From Aspidapion aeneum (lineage: Eukaryota; Arthropoda; Insecta; Coleoptera; Brentidae), in NCBI GenBank assembly GCA_963576565.1, contig OY755038.1, positions 140,732,206 through 140,796,205 on the forward strand: 64,000 nt of DNA, written 5' to 3'. Positions 22,561 through 34,898 of this stretch are shown here, piece by piece. Under the pieces are notes generated by a model. It did not search any database. It was not told the DNA's origin and saw nothing but the letters and a program-made list of their open reading frames with translations. Numbering within the stretch: position 1 is the stretch's first letter; every line of letters begins with the position of its first letter. The position numbers were made by a program, and so were the translations under genes.

Positions 22561-23982
22561 TCAATCATTGTGTACGAGTTTCAAACAAAAAATTATTTTT
22601 TCACTTATATAATGGCAACAAGTTTAATGAGGTGGATCCTCAAGCCGTGTACGGTTAGCCCAGATTTTCCTAAGCTCTAGGGTCGACACCGACAGTAACA
22701 TGTGTTTGTATTAAATGCAGTGTTGTCTTGGCCGTCGAACTCGGTGTATTGAATTTTTGGTGTTTTTTTACTATGTGTTGAGTTTTATTTTTCTACAAAA
22801 GAACTTAGTTGGGCGGAAAAATAAACAAGAAGTGCTATGTTTATGAAAATATTAAGAAAATTCAGCCCAGTTTGGTTTTTGCGAGATGATTCCAGTGATG
22901 CAACTATGTTGCCATCGCCGGGGATTCTGTAAATTCTAAGTTTTCAAGAATGAGCATCACGAATAGATAAAATTTACACGGGGCCGCGGTTGTTTACTTC
23001 TCTTTATATTTTTCTTACTCTAAGAATTATACCAAAGTTAATACATAAATATTAAAAATATATATAAATACACAAAAAAATAACAAAAGTAAAACAAATG
23101 TAAAATATATCAGTTCGTGCTCATTTAATAAGTTTTATTCTTTACGTTCATGCCACTAATTTTAATTGTCCTTTTCCTAAAATTAATACTCGTCCTTTTT
23201 AAAGATATTTTAATCTACAATTATTTTTTTTTTACTTGAGAGTTGAGTCTATGATTATACGGTAAAATTCACTTTCCGTATATATAGATATCCAATAATA
23301 AAGGCTTTTTGATTTGATTTGATTTTATTTTTAAATTATTATTAGCGCTACAGGTTTAACTATTTTTTTAACCAGATGCCACTTGACCTTATTTTTTTAA
23401 ACAATCTTTAAGGGATTTCATTTAGAAGGAAAACCAGCTATGTATTAAATTTGTTTTCCAAAATGACAGGTAAACTAAAGCCAGTGTAAAATTAGCACTG
23501 CATTTTTAAGAAAAGAACTCAATAAATATTCAAAATACATCACATTAAAAACAATTTTTTCTAAAGATTTTTGCGCATTTCTTAAAATTTTACAAAAGTT
23601 TCTAAATGTTCCAGGGTCTCGTGATTTTTGCTCCTCCTCTCTCGTAATAATTAATTATTATTTTGATATTGTTTGATAAACTATACATTTTTTTATCCTG
23701 AATGAATTTGTCTGGTTATGTATTGGGATTTATTGGTTAAATATCTAAACCACAGTGTGAAGGCGCAACAAAATCGTAAAATGTATAATAGTTAATAACT
23801 AAATTTAAGTACAGTACAGTACACGGTCTAATATCGTGCGGATGCTAATTTTATTCGTCATCTTTTACGGTGAAATTTTGCGTTTAGTAGACTGAATTAA
23901 ATCAAGAAGTTTGTTGTCAAAACTTCTCTATAAAACAAGGATTACGCCGATATAAAATACTCTGCCAATATATGGGCCCCTA
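22561..23982. other. Non-coding AT-rich region, with a LINE 3' tail
   Basis: No gene seen. 23282-23330 reads AATAATAAAGGCTTTTTGAT followed by TTGAT units, a plus-strand LINE 3' end with a polyadenylation-type signal. The LINE body upstream is not recognisable. Confidence 0.45.
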
Positions 23983-24387
23983 AGCTCACACTAGGTACTA
24001 TAGTTATAGTGTACGTGTGAGCTAATATAACTAAAAACTGAATATTTTATTTAACTCCAGACTAAATTACCTTTTGTTTGATACCACACAAGCCATGTTT
24101 TGACCTAAACTCAAATTTTTGAAATCTACCCCCACCCTTAAAAAAAACAAAAAACTAAAATGTATTTTGTTAAACTCCGGACTCAATTACCTTTCGTTTG
24201 ATATCACACACGCCATATTTTCACTTAAACTCTAATTTTTGAAATCTACCCCCACCCTTTTATTTGGTTTCTGTTCGGTGGATTTTGTTCATTTTTAAAT
24301 GGGACCATCTCGACCCAAGACCCAGCCTAGGTACCAAATTTCATTAAAATCGGTTTTTGAGTTATGCGCGTTGGTCGTTACAGACAT

Positions 24388-24442
<55 letters not shown>

Positions 24443-24595
24443 TACAGACAGACAGACGGCGCAACAAAAAAGTTTCAAAATCATCTGAAACGCAAAGATA
24501 TATAAAAAATTTTGAAATCGGAGCAACTTTTTTTTTCTCGAAAAAATTAGGATCAACATAGCTTACACTACTATAGTATAGTATATGTGTGAGCT
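23983..24595. repeat. AGCTCACAC-family element with internal duplication and (CAGA)n
   Basis: Opens with the hairpin AGCTCACACTAGGTACTATA...GTGTACGTGTGAGCT and closes with AGCTTACACTACTATAG...TATGTGTGAGCT. Between them lie two diverged ~125-bp units (24040-24150 and 24160-24260), each with TTACCTTT(C/T)GTTTGAT and ATCTACCCCCACCCTT. TTTCATTAAAATCGG and a CAGA microsatellite follow. Long frames through the CAGA array are artefacts. Confidence 0.6.
24380..24459. repeat. (CAGA)n microsatellite
   Basis: About 18 units of ACAG with two CATA interruptions. Confidence 0.9.
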
Positions 24596-24863
24596 AAAAC
24601 GAGAAGTTTTTTATTCTAGTTTGGTGATAAAAAGTGAATTTTTAATTGACTAACCTGCAAATATTTTCGGTTAGACGACAGGTTCGGTTCATTTGTTGAT
24701 ATTTATTTTGTTGAATTAAGTACTATATCATGTGCTACTGTGGCATGCCCGAGCTCTGGTACTGCCTTTTAGTTTTTGATATGATTTCGTGAATACGTAT
24801 AAATGTTAATAATAAAGCGTCTTTTCTAGAAAGAAAAAAAAAACTGTAAAAACATAAATAAAA
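24596..24863. other. Probable 5' leader of the CR1-like LINE
   Basis: Non-coding sequence before the ORF1 start at 24864. The true 5' boundary of the element is not visible. Confidence 0.35.
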
Positions 24864-26351
24864 ATGCCCAGTAACTTTAAAAGGTTAAGTGACTTAAAAC
24901 TAAACGAAATTAAATCTGAGTTGAAAAAAAGAAGTATAAAATGCACAGGAAAAAAAGCCGATCTTCCTGGTAAATTAAAACAATCAGTTGATTCAAGTGT
25001 GATATTCTATAACGACATAAATAATGACACTAATGAAGTAATATCCATCGATGACTCTCCCTTGGAGCAAAAATTAGGCAGACGTACTCTCTACTCTAAC
25101 GGCCGACTACAACCACGACGACGAAATGCCGGCAAAAGTTTTTTCGGAATACTCAATAAATTGACACAGCTCGAAAATAAAATAAAATTCATTTCTGTAC
25201 AAAATACCAAGCTCTTAGACTTAGATCAAAAGTGACTGATAAAAACGAAATGCGAAATAGTCTACAAAATTTAAAAAAAAACTCCTGTTAAAAAAGCATC
25301 GTGTCTTCCTGGACCGAAAACAAAATTTATAATGCCTCTCACAGATACACCTGATAAACAACTGACGCTAACCGAATCGCCGAAAGTGTCAAAACAAAGA
25401 CAAGTATTATTCGTTGGTGACTCTACCGTCTGCGATATGGGAGAAGCCTTTAAAAAAGAAACAAAAAGTGAGTTTTTAGTATCAACGATATGTAAACCTA
25501 ACGCCAAATTTGAGGACATCGTATCTAATTTACAAGACTTGTGTCGCGATTTTTCTTTTAAAAACTATGTTATAATTTCAGGTGGATATAGCAACGCTTT
25601 AAAGGGTGTTGGCATCACATTGCCTGCACTTCAGTTGATTACAGAGTTGAAAAAAGCTACAAATGTTATTTTGCTAACCGTGCCTAGTTGGGAAGAAAGA
25701 AAAATACTTAATAACTTTATCGCAAATATAAACTTTTCTTTTTTTGACTTACCTAATAGTAAATCATTCAATCTTCTCAACTTGGACAGTATCATAGAAA
25801 GATCCGACTTTTGGATTAATGGCAGAGATAGAAAACTAAAATTTTTTTCAAAATTAAAAATAGCTTCAGCACTGAGTAGAATTGTTCTGGAGAAAAAGCC
25901 GTGCTCTTATCAATTAGTTGGAAATCTCACATCCATCGTACCTCTGGATTCCTATAAAAATCTGAAAGATCACTACGACAATACTATGAATGTCAGCGAA
26001 AATTCGACTTCAATGGTCGTTTTAGTTGAACATTCCCCACTTCGATTAAGATCCCCACTTTTAAGTAGCTCCGATTCAGATAATATTGAGAATGATCAGG
26101 AAAATAATACCTCAAGTGTTATAGAAAAGAGTTTTTCTTTAGATACGGTAATTGAACATTCTCCTTTACGATTAAGATCACCGCATTCAAACAGCTCATT
26201 CTCAGCAAATAGGGAGGAAGAGTCATCAGCGACAGCACTTGAAAAAAACGTAAGTGAGAAAAACGTAAATAACAGAATTCAAGAAAAAAAGAATAAATCA
26301 TCAAGAAAGCAACAGAAAGAAAATACTAACAACACGGAGGATTTTCTGTAA
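24864..26351 (+). pseudogene. CR1-like LINE ORF1 with SAP-like and SGNH-esterase-like domains
   Basis: Two open pieces of one protein, separated by two small frameshifts (near 25225 and at an A-run near 25278). Piece 1 (24864-25235) begins with LSDLKLNEIKSELKKRSIK and GKKADLPGKLKQ, a good match to a SAP DNA-binding helix-extension-helix. It ends in a probable coiled coil. Piece 2 (25332-26351) contains VLFVGDSTVCDMGEAF, fitting the Gly-Asp-Ser block of SGNH/GDSL esterases, then YVIISGGYSNALKG. CR1-group ORF1 proteins are known to carry an esterase domain. The C-terminal part has two copies of EHSPLRLRSP (at about residues 233 and 275 of piece 2) and a lysine-rich tail. Roles in RNA/DNA binding and membrane or lipid contact are inferred. 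Confidence 0.7.
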
Positions 26352-29142
26352 GTAGCACCGACTTTGTAATATACCATCAAAACTTGCAGAGTATCGGAAA
26401 TAAAATAAACAAACTTGAAGTAGCTTTGTCAGAATTTGAACCGGACATTCTTCTTTTTACTGAACACTGGCAAAACAGCACATCGCAATCTTGAAGGTTA
26501 TAATTTATGTTCTTCCAAATGACGAAGAAAAGGATGAGCACGGCGGGCTGGCGGTTTTTGCCAAAAAAATGGGTTATTGCCAAATTGTTAACACTTCAGA
26601 TTATCATGTGCCTAGGGTTATGGAATGTTGTGCAATAAAACTTCATGATAAAAAACTGATTATAGCTGTAGTTTACAAATCGCCTAAGGCGAATACAGAT
26701 ACACTTTTATACAATTTAAATAGTTTTTTAGAATTTTTAACTTTAAGCGAATATCGGATTGTAATAGGTGGTGATTTTAACATTAACACCCTAATTCCAT
26801 CAAAAGAATTTTCTAAATTTAATGATCTTATCATGTCTCATAATCTCCAACACGAGTTACACCAACAAGCTCCAAATGCCTGGATAATTTCTTAGTAAAT
26901 AGCCCTATGGGCATGTCTGCCGTTGTTGTAAATCCAGGCTTCTCGGATCATTATGCTCAGATTTTGACAATAAAATGTCAAAGCAAAAAGACAAAGTCCG
27001 TTTTTATCTATCGTCGTTACTTTAGCGAGGAGAATATTTGCTTTTCTTGCTCTAAATTGGAACAGGTAACATGGGTTGACACCATTTATGGGTCAGACGC
27101 CAACAAAGCTTTCGATTCTTTTTTTGACATATTTTCCTTTTATTTTAACCTATGCGTTCCTCTTAAACGAGTAAGAAGTAAGGTTTGTAAAGGAAGGGTC
27201 GATCGCCGTTGGATAACACCGGAGATTACACGGGTAAAAAATTTCTTAGTGACTTTGTCTACCTTAATGAGAAGATACCCCAGGTTTAAACAAACATACT
27301 CTACCCTTAATAGTTTTTATCAGGATTTGTTAAAGAGGACTAGAAAAATATTTAACGACCAGGAAATTTTAAACTCTGACAATAAATCTAAAAAAATGTG
27401 GCAAATAATTAATAACAAAAAGAGCAGTAAGAAAAATAATTCTCAACCTAACATTTTACTTAAGGACAATGGAAAAACCCTTACGGAGTCGGAAACTGCT
27501 GCGCACTTCAACTCTTATTTTAGTGCTATTGGGAAAAAATTATTTGACTCCTTTGATCCATTTATTGACGAAAGTTACATAGAAAAATGCATACCTTCCC
27601 AGAATCAAAGCTTTTTTGTATCACCAGTTGCGCACGACGATATTATAAATATTATCAACGATATTAAATCAACTTTTTCTTGTGGCAATGACGACATTTC
27701 TAGTAAACTTTTAAAACAAGTAAAAAATCTTATTGTTATGCCACTTTCTCACATAATAAACATCTCTTTAAACACCGGAGTTTTTCCTACAGCACTTAAA
27801 ATCGCCATAGTTAAACCCCTATTTAAAAAAGGTGATACTCTTAAGTAGTTTTTCCAAAATTTATGAAAGAGTCATGTATAAAAAACTTTCTAGTTACTTA
27901 AAAAATTTTTGCATAATTCATCCGTCTCAAAATGGTTTTATTAAGGGGAAAAGTCTTGAGAGCGCTCTGTTTTCGTTTCTTTATGAGCTTAATAAAATAA
28001 TCGACAAGAGAGAAATTGGTGTGGCGCTCTATGTTGACTTGAGTAAAGCATTTGATTCTCTTAGTCACGAAATATTAATTCAAAAACTTAAACGATATGG
28101 AATCAGGGGCATTCCACTGGAACGGTTTAAATCCTACTTACAAAATCGTACTCAGAGGGTTAAAATATCATCAGAGGATGGCAAGGTTCTATACTCAGAT
28201 ACTGCAGAAATTAATGTAGGGGTACCTCAGGGATCAATATTAGGGCCTTTACTTTTTATTATTTATGTAAATGATTTGCCTAGTGTTTTCGAGGATCTTC
28301 CTATTATAATAGTATCCTATGCGGACGATACAAACTTTATAATTAGAATACTTAATCGCGATGATATTGAGATGGTTGTCAATGAAGTTTTTCGTAGGGT
28401 TATAAAATGGATGACTGCAAATAAATTGGTTGTCAACAACGACAAAACTGCGTGCATGTTGTTTAAATCAAACAGGTCAAATTTGGAGCTTGATGTTATA
28501 AATTTAGATAATAAAATTTTAAATTTGTTACCAGATATTAAACTGCTAGGCTTTTTTGTTGACACTAATTTGAATTACAATTGCCAGATAGACAATCTAT
28601 GTAAAAAACTAGCGTCTACATGTTTTTGTTTAAGGTCCATGTCAAATGAATGTAGTGAAAAAATTCTTAAAACGTTATATTTCTCAAATTTTTATTCACA
28701 TTTAAAATTTGGTATTATTCACTGGGGAAGAGCAACAAATATCAATAGAGTTTTTATATTACAGAAATATGCAGTTCGCATTATAAAGAGCTTTAACAGG
28801 GGTGAATCTTGTCGCAGGGCATTTAAAGAGTTAGGTCTTCTGACGCTAACAGGACTGTATATTTATGAATTGGTATGTTTTGTTAAAAACAATATGTCTT
28901 TTTTTCAAAGAAACTCTTTAAATGGTCCGTACGATACTAGGAATAAGAAGATTCTATGCAGCGATCAACACTCAACTGCCCTATATCATAGGGGTGCTTA
29001 TTATAATGGCTGTCAGTTTTTTAATGCTCTTCCAAATGACTTGAAAATAACAGCAAATTTAAATAGTTTTAAAACGCAAACTAAAAAACTTTTAATTGAA
29101 ATAGGTCCTTATGACATATCAGAGTTTTTTAGTTTTTTTTAA
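26345..29142 (+). pseudogene. CR1-like LINE ORF2: endonuclease and reverse transcriptase
   Basis: The endonuclease starts in QNLQSIGNKINKLEVALSEF and ILLFTEHW. A small deletion and frameshift near 26480 leads into 26491-26895 (AVVYKSPKANTDT, IVIGGDFNINTL). A second frameshift near 26890 leads to 26907-27848 (NPGFSDHYAQIL, MWQIINNKKSSKKN, KPLFKKGDT). A short deletion at about 27838 removes the block with the YRP motif. Then 27832-29142 carries RT blocks VALYVDLSKAFDSLSHEIL, NVGVPQGSILGPLLFIIYVN and the catalytic SYADD, plus the C-terminal domain (YHRGAYYNGCQFFNALP). Only three or so lesions interrupt about 2.8 kb. The pattern fits the CR1/Crack/Daphne group; the exact clade is not settled. Confidence 0.85.
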
Positions 29143-29409
29143 TTAACAGTGTCTTTTTTTAGCGTTTTTTATTTTTATAATTATTGTATAATCTCATTAA
29201 AATATTATTTTATTTGATTGTTTTACGTTTTTTAGTTATTTTTATATTAGTTATGTTTATATTTATTTTATTATGTAACAACTAGACGTTTTATATTTGT
29301 TATGTAGATTTTTTATTTAGTTTTTTTATGCTAGTTGTAATTTTGACTCAATTTCTATGTATTTGAATGCATATGAAAATAAAGGCAATTTCTATTCTAT
29401 TCTATTCTA
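29143..29409 (+). other. 3' UTR and (TTCTA)n tail of the CR1-like LINE
   Basis: T-rich sequence ending AATAAAGGCAATTTCTATTC followed by TATTC units. A short pentamer repeat instead of poly(A) is typical of CR1/L2-like 3' ends. Confidence 0.7.
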
Positions 29410-30024
29410 AGGGTTCATAGTTTTTGTCTTAACATTTTCTGTGCCGACTTCTATAAGACCGAAATAAAAATTAAAAGAAACTTTAAAAAATCGGTTCGGT
29501 TCGGTTCGGTTCGGTTCATATCGCCATCGTCTTAGACGATTTTTTGCAGAAGTTTTTTGTTTTTGGAGATTTCTCCTGAACTAAGGCATTCAGTGTATTA
29601 CAAGTGAAGTTTTAGAAAAAGGAAGGGTTAGCCCTTCAAAATAACGCAGGTTGGAGTCGTATAACATATTTGGTAGAAATATGGTTAGGGGCTCCCGGAC
29701 TAAAAACACGCTATGTTGATAGTGCCGAAAAAATTGTCGCTAAGAATAGACGACAAAATTTTTGACAAAAACCGGCCAATTTAAAAAAACGTCAGTTTAA
29801 ACGATAAAAAATAAAATCCGGCAGCGCGGCAATGCTACAGTTTTGTTATGAAATGCGTTCGAATTATGCAATTTGCATTTATGTATCTTCGTATATTTTT
29901 GGTTTTATAAACATATATTACTGGATAAATTGTGTAATGAAAAAACATGCTATTTCGTGACGTTTAAAATGTGCAGTTTTATACAAAAATGAAAGCATGT
30001 GTTTATTTTTTAAAAAATAATGTA
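29410..30024. other. Non-coding stretch
   Basis: Contains a (CGGTT)n array at 29490-29516 and no gene. It abuts the Gypsy element whose duplicated target bases AAAC lie at 30025-30028. Confidence 0.5.
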
Positions 30025-30028
30025 AAAC

Positions 30029-30566
30029 TGCGACGCACTTTAATGTGTTTAAAAGAAAAATTATTTTAATTTAACATAATTAAAACATAGTCCAATCTGA
30101 ATACTCTAGAGCCGCTAGTGCGTGCAAAAAGGTTTGCCCGGTGCGTACAGAGTTCGAGAGCGGTGGGGTGGTTCTTTATAAAGAATAAATTGATTGAGAA
30201 AAACAGCACCGAAAATATAAGGGCGCCAGGAAGTGAGCAGACCTTCCAATCTCTCGGTCTTTTTGAGGACTCTATTTTATCAGATTAGAGGAGTGTAGAT
30301 AAATAATAAAAGAATTATTTCTCTTGTAATCCTGTACTATATTTCATTGAAGAATTCAAAAGAATTAACATTGTAATAAAGTGGATAATAATTCGATGAA
30401 AATGAAGTTTGAAGTTAAGCAAATAAATAACTTAAAATAAAATAATTACATCTCGGGTAATAATCCAAAATAACGTTGGACGTGCGCGCGCAACATGATC
30501 ATGTACCGCTTACATAAACGCCGCCGCAGCCGTACTTATCCACAACGGATATAAAAATTAAAAATT
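30029..30566 (-). repeat. Duplicated LTR terminus of Gypsy element 1
   Basis: A second copy of the last ~530 bp of the LTR, joined to the main LTR through AAAATT. The same six bases precede the LTR on the primer-binding side (40187-40192). This copy differs from both full LTRs at about ten positions, while they agree with each other (for example GAGAAAAAC against GAGATAAAC). Confidence 0.8.
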
Positions 30567-33500
30567 TGCGACGCACTTTAATGTGTTTAAAAGAAAAATT
30601 ATTTTAATTTAACATAATTAAAACATAGTCCAATCTGAATACTCTAGAGCCGCTAGTGCGTGCAAAAAGGTTTGCCCGGTGCGTACAGAGTTCGAGAGCG
30701 GTGGGGTGGTTCTTTATAAAGAATAAATTGATTGAGATAAACAGCACCGAAAATATAAGGGCGCCAGGAAGTGAGCAGACCTTCCAATCTCTCGGTCTTT
30801 TTGAGGACTCTATTTTATCAGATTAGAGGAGTGTTGATAAATAATAAAAGAATTAATTCTCCTGTAATCCTGTACTGTATTTCATTGAAGAATTCAAAAG
30901 AATTAACATTGTTAATAAAGTGGATAATAATTCAATGAAAAGGAAGTTTGAAGTTAAGCAAATAAATAACTTAAAATAAAATAATCACATCTCGGGTAAT
31001 AATCCAAAATAACGTTGGACGTGCGCGCGCAACATGATCATGTACCGCTTACATAAACGCCGCCGCAGCCGTACTTATCCACAACGGATATGAAAAATTA
31101 AATTCCTAATTAAATAAATAATTAAGTAAAAATTCATGACAAATAAATTTAACAATTAATAAGAAAATCCAAAAATTGTATCTCTAGATAAAAATTAATC
31201 ACCAATAATTAATAATTGAAATTGGAATAAAAATAAAACTAATAATGATAAAAGGTTCGATCATACCAATCTCCTTTCTATCGTCTCAATCGGGAAATGT
31301 CACAAGTCAGGAAACTACTCTGCATCTCTGAATCACTTGCGGGTGAAAGAATTTGAAATGAACTCATGAAGTCCAAGGTAATAGCGAGTATTCATGAAGT
31401 CCCAGAAAAGGAAACAGTATAAGCCCAGGGAAAAGGACTAGTGCTTGTAGACCGTGGAATGGACTAATTCTTGTAACCCGTGGAAAGCACCCTACAATAT
31501 TTCCACTAATGTAGTAAGCAGTAAAACAACTGAGCAATCTTTGTGTGCATTTATTTATTTATTTAAAGAATAATATTTTTATTTAATGACTTTAGTTTAT
31601 TTGTAAATAATAATTTTAATTTGATTTTATTTCTCCAAACAATAATGTTTTTATTTATTTAATTTAAAAGAAAAAGAACCACAATAATTTAGTTTATTTA
31701 AATAATATTTTTGTTTTAATTTAAATTGTTTAATTTATCAAAAAGAAATCCAATTATGTATGTCTTTTTTATTTAAAGGATAATGTTTTAGTTTATTATA
31801 ATTTAGGTTCATAAAAAAAAAAATAATAACATTAATTTAATTTTAATCAATTAAATATATTTCGAATTTATTATTTTATTTAATTTATTAAAAAAAGTAA
31901 AGCATAATTTATTTTATAATATTTTATTTTATTTGGAAATAATAAATTAATTTTATTTAGCATGATTCAATTTTATTTAAAATAATTTTATAGATCATAA
32001 ATATCCATGAGTTTTATTTTATTTTAATTTATTTTCTTTCATTATTTTATAATATTATTTAGTATAATTTATTCTGAAAGAAAATAGGGACTTTAGTTTA
32101 ATTTTGTTTCTTTTATTTTATTAAAAGAAAATGTATTTTATTTGGAATTACTTGATAAAATGTATTTATTCTATTATTTTTGTATTTTTTTTTCAAATAA
32201 AATATTCTGCCATTTAAAAATGTACGTGATTTACACTAGTACTGTGATTAAAATGTACGTGGTTTGACAACTATAATTGATACAACAGTACTACAATTTT
32301 ATTTAAAGTGTACGTGGTTTTTAGAATTTTGGCACTTCAGTTTTTCGCTTCTTAAAATGTACGTGATCCCAATGTGACAATTAAAAACCCACGTGGGTCA
32401 TAAGCAAAAATTGTAAAACCATTCATTGTAATAATCCCTTGTTACAGTTTGCTATTTCTCTTAATAATTATTTTATTAAATTAGATGTTTTATAACATAA
32501 AAATAACATTTTTAAAGGCAAAAATATTTAATCCGCGACACTACAAAGATGCTCAGCAAATATAAAACTAAGATGGATAGTAAATACTGTGAAAATAAAA
32601 TACTAATAATTAATTACCTTGTGATGTTAAAGGGTTTGACAACCATGCCCATACACTGTATCGCATTAAAATCCACCTTTCGGCGATATGTCAGTCAGTG
32701 TGACTCCAAAATCAAAAATATCAACACAAACCATCAAATAATAAAACACTGGGCAACATTGTTTGAAGAAATTTAGGAAATCCAAATTGATTGGCGAAAA
32801 AAATCGCGAAATAAAATTTCTTCTGTAACTGCAGCGAGTGATGGACAAGGAGTAACGTATTTTCAGCAAAATTCGTAGCAAATCGGAAAATCAGCGCCAT
32901 AGGTGGTCAAAATATGAACTAATAAATTAGAATCAATTCATCAAAATTTTGTATATTAATATATCAAAGGACCACCAAATGACCAACAAGTGACCAGACA
33001 GAGAAAGAGTATAAAATAACTTAATTGAAATAATACACTAAAAATAAACGAATTAAATCTAACATCTTTTTCTTACTTACTAGCTTGAATAAGAAAGAGC
33101 TATACTAACAATATACATTAAGAAAAGATATGCGTTTAGCTTAAATAAAAGATAGAAGCAACAAGAAAGAAAAAGACAGGCAAATAGAAAAGTCACCAAG
33201 TTGCCGCACAGGGCTTAACACACTGTGTACAGAAGATTTAAAGAAATCTCGAAGGCGGGCAAGTAGGCCGCTATTATGGGCTTACTCTATCATCCTAAGA
33301 ATATAAGCTATAGAGAGAAAGTAGTTATTGATAATAATTGGAATGACTATTTATAAGAATATAAACAATGGAAAACATAACTAAAAACAACAAGTTGTAC
33401 CAAGAAAAATATTAAATCGGCCACATTCTTACAATGTGCAAAAATCCAAGAAATCTCAGGAAAAGTTTCAAAGTCAACGTGGCAACATAGCATTTCTTCT

Positions 33501-34646
33501 CCAAAAATAGAATGTGTCTTTGCAGGTGACAATTTGCATTGAAAATCGCGATCAGTTATTGTGTTTATATTGTGATAATATAATAAAATTTTAATTATTA
33601 AATAAAATTGCACTTGTGTAGATCTAAAAATTGTGCAAAATAGTCCGTAAAGGTTTGCTGAATACTATGCTACATTGCTAGAAATCCTAAAGCTGATATA
33701 TTGGGAGGAATAAGTCACTAAAATACAAGGTAAGATAAGAATAGGAAAATAGACAAATAGAGGTGTTAAAATAATCTATTTACATGTTTTAGTCTATGAG
33801 CTAGGCGGATCATGATGCAACAATAATAGGCAAACTAGATAGAGGCTAGAAAAAATCACAGATAAGCTATAAACTAGGAAGATGGATAATAGACAAAAAG
33901 CTAGAAAATAGACAAAAATCAGCATCAAACACATATAATGGATACTAGAAAAGCTGAAATGGGCTCCCATGATGATATGCGAAAAGTAAGAATAAGGAAG
34001 GTTGAAAATTATAGAAAATAAATAGACAAATAGGTAAACTAACTATTTTTACTATTTTTAGGTAAACTACAGCCCAAATAGAATTACTGGAAGCTAGATA
34101 AAAACAGAGGAGTATCTCTGAAGCAAAAGAAGTATGAAAAATCTTCACCAAAACACTAGAGAATAAAATAGACCTAGATAGTAGGTAAATTTGTCTAGGA
34201 TCAACCAATGTGGAATAAAGTGGACTACAATTGTTGCTTTTTATTTGCAATACTATTATTAGCTTTTAGGAGTTGTTTTTGTAAATATTTAAGAATATTT
34301 TAATAATAAAATGCAGATAAAATAGTTATAAAAATTTGATTATTGCAAATAATGTTATTGTAGTTAATTTTTTTTTTATTTCTTACGCAACATTTATTGT
34401 AGAATTTTAAAAGAGAAATCTAATCCTTTTAAAGCCAACAAAATAAAAATAAATTTAGTTAAAAATAAAACCTACTATTTTCGTTTGTTCTTAATTTAAA
34501 AAATTGGCGAATGCGATAGATCTATTGTGCTTTTGTGAATCAGATAAAGAATAGAAATTTAAGTTATTAATAAATTATGAAAAATAATTATAGTAATTTA
34601 ACTAAAAATATTTACTAAACTCTAGTGACGAAATCAACACGTCACA
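30567..34646 (-). repeat. 3' LTR of Gypsy element 1
   Basis: 4,080 bp, beginning TGCGACGCAC and ending ACGTCACA on the plus strand. It contains a very AT-rich block (31550-32220) and a cluster of TGTACGTG motifs. The short frames in it recur in the other LTR and show no domain, so they are not called as genes. Confidence 0.9.
32221..32397 (-). promoter_or_regulatory. Cluster of four TGTACGTG motifs plus CCCACGTGGG
   Basis: Exact TGTACGTG at 32221, 32254, 32309 and 32358, followed by the palindrome CCCACGTGGG at 32388-32397. All five are preserved in the other LTR from 41846. The ACGTG core is that of bHLH-PAS and E-box sites. A regulatory role is inferred from clustering only. Confidence 0.45.
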
Positions 34647-34662
34647 GCTCCCCCTTTTCTCC
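34647..34662 (-). other. Polypurine tract of Gypsy element 1
   Basis: On the minus strand GGAGAAAAGGGGGAGC directly abuts the 3' LTR (TGTGACG...). This is the expected plus-strand primer position. Confidence 0.85.
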
Positions 34663-34898
34663 GATAGGAAGAAAACTTGGGAAGAGTTTTCTGACGATAA
34701 TCATAATCATCGAATAAAAGAAGTGAATAAACTACCTTACTTACGTAATTAATAATAATGTACATTTATCGAGAATAATAAATGTCAATCTACAGAAATA
34801 ATTATTTACAACAAAAATAATACTATAATATGAAAATAATAAACATTATAAAATTTACAAATTATGAATTAATAGAATTCTCTTTTGGTATTTTGCAT

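Noticed and set aside
24299..24561. QTDRQTDR-repeat and CLSVCLSV-repeat proteins
   Set aside because: Translations of the CAGA microsatellite in different frames, with no other support.
32549..34250. Small proteins of 75, 88 and 101 codons in the Gypsy 1 LTR, repeated at 42174-43875
   Set aside because: They recur only because the LTRs are duplicated. No domain was recognised, and the surrounding sequence is AT-rich non-coding.
34650..34898. env-like gene after pol in Gypsy element 1
   Set aside because: Only about 250 bp lie between the pol stop and the polypurine tract, with no open frame.
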